Below are positions 60,277 to 64,000 of a DNA stretch of 64,000 bases, piece by piece; position 1 is the stretch's first letter, and the number at the start of each line of letters is the position of its first letter. The notes under the pieces were generated by a model. That model was given only the letters and a program-made list of their open reading frames with translations. It had not been told where the DNA came from and did not search any database. The position numbers were made by a program, and so were the translations under genes. Source of the DNA: Pseudonocardia sp. ICBG1293 (GTDB lineage Bacteria > Actinomycetota > Actinomycetes > Mycobacteriales > Pseudonocardiaceae); NCBI RefSeq assembly GCF_020131355.1, contig NZ_JAHLEL010000051.1, positions 1-64,000 of the forward strand, given 5' to 3'.

Positions 60277-61101
60277 TCATCGTCGTCGGCGGCGGAGAAG
60301 ACCGACGGTCTCGAGGACCGCCATCGCCGTCGCGAAGGTCCCGAACACCAAGCCCAGCACCCGTGCGTCCAGCGCCAGCCCCAGGGCCGCACCGGCCACC
60401 GTGCCGGGCGCCGAGGTCACCGCCAGCAGCGTGCCCCAGCGTGCCGAGGCGGTGCCCTGACGCAGGTGCACGACGGTGCCGACGATCGAGTTCGGGATGA
60501 ACGTCAGCAACGAGGTCCCGGCGGCCACGTGCAGGTCGGTGCCGAACAGCAGCACCATCGCGGGCACCGCCAGCAGCCCGCCGCCCAGCCCCATCGCCCC
60601 GGCCCAGGCGCCGATGACCAGGCCGGTCAGCGTCGCCGTCGGGTAGAGGAACCACGGCTGCGCGACCAGCCACGGGGGCACCAGCGCCCCGGCCAGCAGC
60701 GGCACGCCCAGCGCGTCGACGACGAGCTTCGCCGCCGTCAGCACCAGGACGGCGACCAGCAGCACCCGCAGCAGGGTCTCCGACGCGCGGGCCAGCAGCT
60801 TCGGGCCGACCCAGCCGCCCACGGTCCCGCCGACGATCAGACCGGCCCCGGTCCGCAGGTCCAGCGCACCGCCGGCGAGGGCGTAGGCGGCCGCCCCCGC
60901 GACGCAGACGCCGATGTTCGAGATCGTCGTCGACCCGTGGATCCGGGCCCGGGTCAACCGGGTGAACCGGGCGAGCGCGGGCACGAACAGCACCCCGCTG
61001 CCGCCACCGATCATGCCGCCGACGACGCCGCCGACGAGCCCGACCACCCCCACCGGTCCGACGCGGCCGTCCTGGTCGGTGTCGGGGGAGAGGCGGACCA
61101 T
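60277..61101 (-). CDS. TSUP-family (TauE/SafE) anion permease
   Basis: A 274-residue membrane protein with about eight helices. The two conserved repeats are visible: GGMIGGGSGVLFVPAL with HGSTTISNIGVCVAG, and GAMGLGGGLLAVPAMVLLFG with HVAAGTSLLTFIPNSIVG. TSUP proteins move sulphite, sulphonates or other small organic anions. ATG 61101 has no clear ribosome-binding site. It lies upstream of and codirectional with the HelD gene. Confidence 0.9.
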   Translation of the reverse strand: MVRLSPDTDQDGRVGPVGVVGLVGGVVGGMIGGGSGVLFVPALARFTRLTRARIHGSTTISNIGVCVAGAAAYALAGGALDLRTGAGLIVGGTVGGWVGPKLLARASETLLRVLLVAVLVLTAAKLVVDALGVPLLAGALVPPWLVAQPWFLYPTATLTGLVIGAWAGAMGLGGGLLAVPAMVLLFGTDLHVAAGTSLLTFIPNSIVGTVVHLRQGTASARWGTLLAVTSAPGTVAGAALGLALDARVLGLVFGTFATAMAVLETVGLLRRRRR

Positions 61102-61176
61102 CGGGCCAGTGTCGCCCCCGCACGCCGCACGGGCGTGCACCGTCCCAGCGGGCGGGAACCGGGATACGGTCGGCCC

Positions 61177-62076
61177 ATGACCTTCCCCGCCCCGCAGCGG
61201 ATCACCGTCCCCGGCACGACGCTGCCCGAGGTCACACTCTCCGTGCACGACACCGGCGGCGACGGCGCGCCGGTCGTGTTGCTGCACGGCTGGCCGGACC
61301 GCGCCACCCTCTGGACCCACCAGGTGTCCGCGCTCGCCGAGGCCGGGTACCGGGTCGTCGTCCCGGACCTGCGCGGCTTCGGCGACTCCGACCGGCCCGC
61401 GGAGGTCGAGCACTACCGGATGCGCGCCCTGGTCGCCGACGTCCTCGGCGTCGCCGACGCGCTGGGGATCGACCGGTTCGCCCTGGCCGGACACGACTGG
61501 GGCGCCTCGCTCGGCTGGGCCGTCACGCTGGCCTCCCCGCGGGTCACCCGCTACGCCGCCTACTCCGTCGGGCACCCCGTCGCGTTCGCCACCGCCGGGT
61601 TCCGGCAGAAGGCGATGTCCTGGTACATGCTCTGGTTCCAGTTCCCCGGGGTCGCCGAGAAGGTGATCCCGGCGGATGACTGGCAGTTCCTGCGCGGCTG
61701 GCTGCACGCGTCGCTGCCCGAGGACCACCCGCTGCCGCGGCGCCAGCTCGCCGACCTGTCCCGGCCGGGCGCGCTGACGGCGTCGCTGAACTGGTACCGC
61801 GCCAACATCGACCCGGCGACGTTCGTCCCGACCTCGATCCCGCAGCTGCCGCGGATCACGGTGCCGGTCCTGGGCGTGTGGAGCGCCGGCGACGCCGCCC
61901 TCACCGAGGGCCAGATGCGACGCTCGTCGGAGTTCGTGGACGACTTCCGGTTCGAGCGCGTCGAGGGCTGCGGGCACTGGATCCCGGAGGAGGCGCCGGA
62001 GCGGGCGACCGAGCTGCTGACCGGCTTCCTGGCCGCCGGGGACCGGGACGATCGGCCGGCGGGAACCCGGCCGTGA
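61177..62076 (+). CDS. Epoxide-hydrolase-like alpha/beta hydrolase
   Basis: A 299-residue alpha/beta hydrolase. The oxyanion motif is HGWPDRATLW, the nucleophile Asp is in AGHDWGASLGW, and the catalytic His is in GCGHWIPEEAPE. An Asp nucleophile with HGxP is typical of epoxide hydrolases and haloalkane dehalogenases. The cap region (MSWYMLWFQFPG) fits epoxide hydrolases best. It diverges from the TSUP gene. Confidence 0.9.
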   Translation: MTFPAPQRITVPGTTLPEVTLSVHDTGGDGAPVVLLHGWPDRATLWTHQVSALAEAGYRVVVPDLRGFGDSDRPAEVEHYRMRALVADVLGVADALGIDRFALAGHDWGASLGWAVTLASPRVTRYAAYSVGHPVAFATAGFRQKAMSWYMLWFQFPGVAEKVIPADDWQFLRGWLHASLPEDHPLPRRQLADLSRPGALTASLNWYRANIDPATFVPTSIPQLPRITVPVLGVWSAGDAALTEGQMRRSSEFVDDFRFERVEGCGHWIPEEAPERATELLTGFLAAGDRDDRPAGTRP

Positions 62077-62170
62077 CCAACGGGACACGACCGTCCCGCG
62101 CGCGCCCCACCCGCGCCGGGCCAGGATGGGGTCCGGCCCGGATCGGCCCGCGCCGGGCGGGCGCGCACAT

Positions 62171-62230
62171 CGGACGCACCGACCGCGGACGCACCGACCA
62201 CGGACGTATCGACCACGGACGTATCGACAC
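62171..62230. repeat. 15-bp tandem repeat, four copies, in the gnd leader
   Basis: Four 15-bp units of the form CGGACGYAYCGACCR lie 27-87 bp upstream of the gnd start. The first two carry GCACC and the last two GTATC. The array covers the region expected to hold the gnd promoter or 5' leader. Confidence 0.88.
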
Positions 62231-62257
62231 CCACGCATCGACACGGAGGACGCACTG

Positions 62258-63694
62258 ATGGCGGAGAAGAGCCGGATCGGGGTCACCGGGCTGGCGGTGA
62301 TGGGGGCCAACCTGGCCCGCAACATGGCCCGCCGCGGTTTCCCGGTGGCGGTGCACAACCGCACCACCGCGAAGACGACCGAGTTCATCAAGGACTACGG
62401 CGACGAGGGGGCCTTCACCGGCACCGAGTCGCTGCAGGAGTTCGTGGACGCGCTGGAGACCCCGCGCAAGATCGTCGTGATGGTCAAGGCCGGCAAGCCG
62501 GTCGACGCCGTCATCGACGAGCTCGCGCCGCTGCTCGACCAGGGCGACATCATCATCGACGCCGGCAACTCGCACTTCCCCGACACCGACCGTCGCGCCG
62601 CGTACTGCGAGGAGCGGGGACTGCGGTTCATGGGGATCGGCGTGTCCGGCGGTGAGGAGGGTGCCCTCAACGGGCCGAGCATCATGCCCGGCGGTCCGCA
62701 GGAGGCCTACGGCGAGGTCGAGGAGATCCTCACCGCGATCGCCGCGAACGTCGACGGCACCCCGTGCTGCACCCACGTCGGCCCCGGCGGCGCCGGGCAC
62801 TACGTCAAGATGGTGCACAACGGCATCGAGTACGCCGACATCCAGCTCATCGCCGAGGCCTACGACCTGCTCACGCACGTCGCCGGACTCTCGGCGCCGG
62901 AGATCGGGAAGATCTTCGAGGAGTGGAACACCGGCGACCTGGAGTCGTTCCTCATCGAGATCACCGGCATCGTGCTGGCCAAGACCGACGAGCGGACCGG
63001 GAAGCCGCTGGTCGACGTGATCGTCGACCAGGCCGAGCAGAAGGGCACCGGCCGCTGGACGGCCATCGACGCGCTCGACCTCGGTGTCCCGCTGACCGGC
63101 ATCACCGAGGCCGTGTTCGCCCGGACGCTGTCCAACCTGCGCGACGAGCGCAAGGAGGCCTCGACCACGCTGGGCGGCCCGACCCCGGGCTCGGGGGAGA
63201 ACCGCGACGAGCTGGTCGAGGACATCCGCCAGGCGCTCTACGCGTCCAAGGTCGTCGCCTACGCCCAGGGCTTCGCGCAGATGCGCGCCGCCTCCCGGGC
63301 CAACGACTGGGACCTCGACCTCGGTGCGATGGCCCGGATCTGGCGCGGCGGCTGCATCATCCGCGCCCAGTTCCTCAACCGGATCACCGAGGCCTACGAG
63401 TCGCACCCGGACCTGGACAACCTGCTGATGGTCCCGTACTTCACCGAGGCCGTGGCGAACGCGCAGGACGCGTGGCGCCGGGTCGTGGTGACCGCGACCG
63501 AGCAGGGCGTGGCGATCCCCGCGTTCTCCTCCAGCCTGTCCTACTACGACGGCTACCGGCGCGAGCGCGGCCCGGCCAACCTCATCCAGGGCCTGCGCGA
63601 CTACTTCGGTGCGCACACCTACGCGCGCACCGACGCCGACGGCGCGTTCCACACCCGCTGGAGCCAGGACGGCAGCGAGGTCGCCGCGGACTGA
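62258..63694 (+). CDS. gnd: 6-phosphogluconate dehydrogenase, decarboxylating
   Basis: A 478-residue enzyme of the oxidative pentose-phosphate pathway: 6-phosphogluconate plus NADP gives ribulose 5-phosphate, CO2 and NADPH. The cofactor motif is GLAVMGANLARNMA with HNRTTAKT (NADP type); the signature IDAGNSHFPDT, GVSGGEEGALNGPSIMPGG and the catalytic Lys/Asn in GAGHYVKMVHNGIEY are present. It is the long (about 470-residue) form found in E. coli, full length. ATG 62258 has GGAGG upstream. Confidence 0.97.
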   Translation: MAEKSRIGVTGLAVMGANLARNMARRGFPVAVHNRTTAKTTEFIKDYGDEGAFTGTESLQEFVDALETPRKIVVMVKAGKPVDAVIDELAPLLDQGDIIIDAGNSHFPDTDRRAAYCEERGLRFMGIGVSGGEEGALNGPSIMPGGPQEAYGEVEEILTAIAANVDGTPCCTHVGPGGAGHYVKMVHNGIEYADIQLIAEAYDLLTHVAGLSAPEIGKIFEEWNTGDLESFLIEITGIVLAKTDERTGKPLVDVIVDQAEQKGTGRWTAIDALDLGVPLTGITEAVFARTLSNLRDERKEASTTLGGPTPGSGENRDELVEDIRQALYASKVVAYAQGFAQMRAASRANDWDLDLGAMARIWRGGCIIRAQFLNRITEAYESHPDLDNLLMVPYFTEAVANAQDAWRRVVVTATEQGVAIPAFSSSLSYYDGYRRERGPANLIQGLRDYFGAHTYARTDADGAFHTRWSQDGSEVAAD

Positions 63695-63700
63695 CCCCGC

Positions 63701-63733
63701 GGTCCCCGCCCGGGTCAGGTCCGGGCGGGGACC
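63701..63733. terminator. Strong hairpin between gnd and the convergent MFS gene
   Basis: A perfect 13-bp stem (GGTCCCCGCCCGG, 63701-63713, pairing with 63721-63733) with a 7-base loop. The stop codon of the MFS gene (63715-63717) lies in the loop. It probably ends transcription from both sides. Confidence 0.75.
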
Positions 63734-64000
63734 GGGGCCACCGCACCGGCCTCGTCGTCGACGTGGTGGTACCTCCCGCCGCGCAGTGCGCTCGCGACCG
63801 CGGCGACCAGGCAGGCGACGGCGGCGAAGCCCAGCGCGAAGGTCAGGCCGTCGGCGAACGGGCCGGAGATCAGCTGCGGGAAGAACTGCCTGCCCGTCAG
63901 GTAGGCCGACTGCGCGGGCGACAGCGCCCCGAGGACCTGCGGGCCGAGCAGCGTCGCGATCGGGTTGTAGCCCAGCAGCGCCGCGAACAGGATCCCGACC
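63715..64000 (-). CDS. MFS transporter, C-terminal part (truncated by window end)
   Basis: About 94 residues of the C-terminus of a membrane protein. It includes GPQVLGALSPAQSAYLTGRQFFP, ISGPFADGLTFALGFAAVACLVAAVASALRGGRYHH and an acidic tail. This pattern is typical of the last helices of DHA2-type MFS exporters in actinobacteria. The rest lies beyond base 64000. Confidence 0.75.
   Translation of the reverse strand, partial: VGILFAALLGYNPIATLLGPQVLGALSPAQSAYLTGRQFFPQLISGPFADGLTFALGFAAVACLVAAVASALRGGRYHHVDDEAGAVAPVPART

Overview
The window is very GC-rich and uses GTG starts and GTGA/ATGA stop-start overlaps freely. Its gene content (mycofactocin-type MftD, DUF5703, DUF3090, SCO1664-family protein, MSMEG_4193-type phosphatase, SigC-like ECF factor) points to an actinomycete. 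Pseudonocardiaceae, probably Pseudonocardia, is my best guess; this rests on protein resemblance only.

Region 1 (1-6203) is a pile of nested insertion sequences: two identical IS5-family copies in tandem, an IS5-family element carrying a pRiA4b ORF-3-like passenger gene, an IS21-family element with a 5-bp target duplication, and the disrupted IS5-family transposase that all of them sit in or beside.

Region 2 (6259-21011) is mixed: a LytTR response regulator, an orphan MftD-like flavoenzyme, an SDR, a PepSY/DUF5134 membrane pair next to an ECF sigma factor, a Dph6-like ATP pyrophosphatase, a 10-copy 23-bp tandem repeat, a divergent DegT aminotransferase/GMC oxidoreductase pair, a DICT protein with a degenerate GGDEF, a DHA2 exporter and a frameshifted aminotransferase.

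Region 3 (21220-45162) is the most interesting part. Three operons, all on the minus strand, surround a FadR/FCD-type GntR regulator (39089). Operon A (31749 down to 21220) holds a Tat-exported peptide-type binding protein, a complete Opp/Dpp ABC transporter, two hydrolases, a cytidine-deaminase-like protein, a creatininase-family amidohydrolase, a cyclase and a gamma-glutamyltransferase. Operon B (38828 to 31918) holds a copper amine oxidase, a Rieske oxygenase, a glutamine-synthetase-like ligase, a small unknown protein and a YtcJ-type amidohydrolase. Operon C (43678 to 39847) holds an aldehyde dehydrogenase, a class V PLP enzyme and a sarcosine-oxidase-like flavoprotein. The three promoters have the same layout: paired GGATCC/GGATAC boxes 21-22 bp apart, one in the -35/-10 spacer and one just after the -10. 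I read this as one GntR-controlled regulon for uptake and oxidation of an unidentified amine or amide, perhaps through gamma-glutamylated intermediates.

Region 4 (45110-64000) is mostly housekeeping or regulatory: an OmpR-type two-component system beside a small secreted proline-rich protein, a TetR with a DUF2855/hydrolase pair, tRNA-Leu(GAG), an M20 peptidase, an SDR, a VOC protein, an aldo/keto reductase lacking two catalytic residues, UppP, a conserved phosphatase/DUF3090/SCO1664 trio, a HelD-like helicase, a TSUP transporter, an epoxide-hydrolase-like enzyme, 6-phosphogluconate dehydrogenase and the C-terminal end of an MFS exporter.
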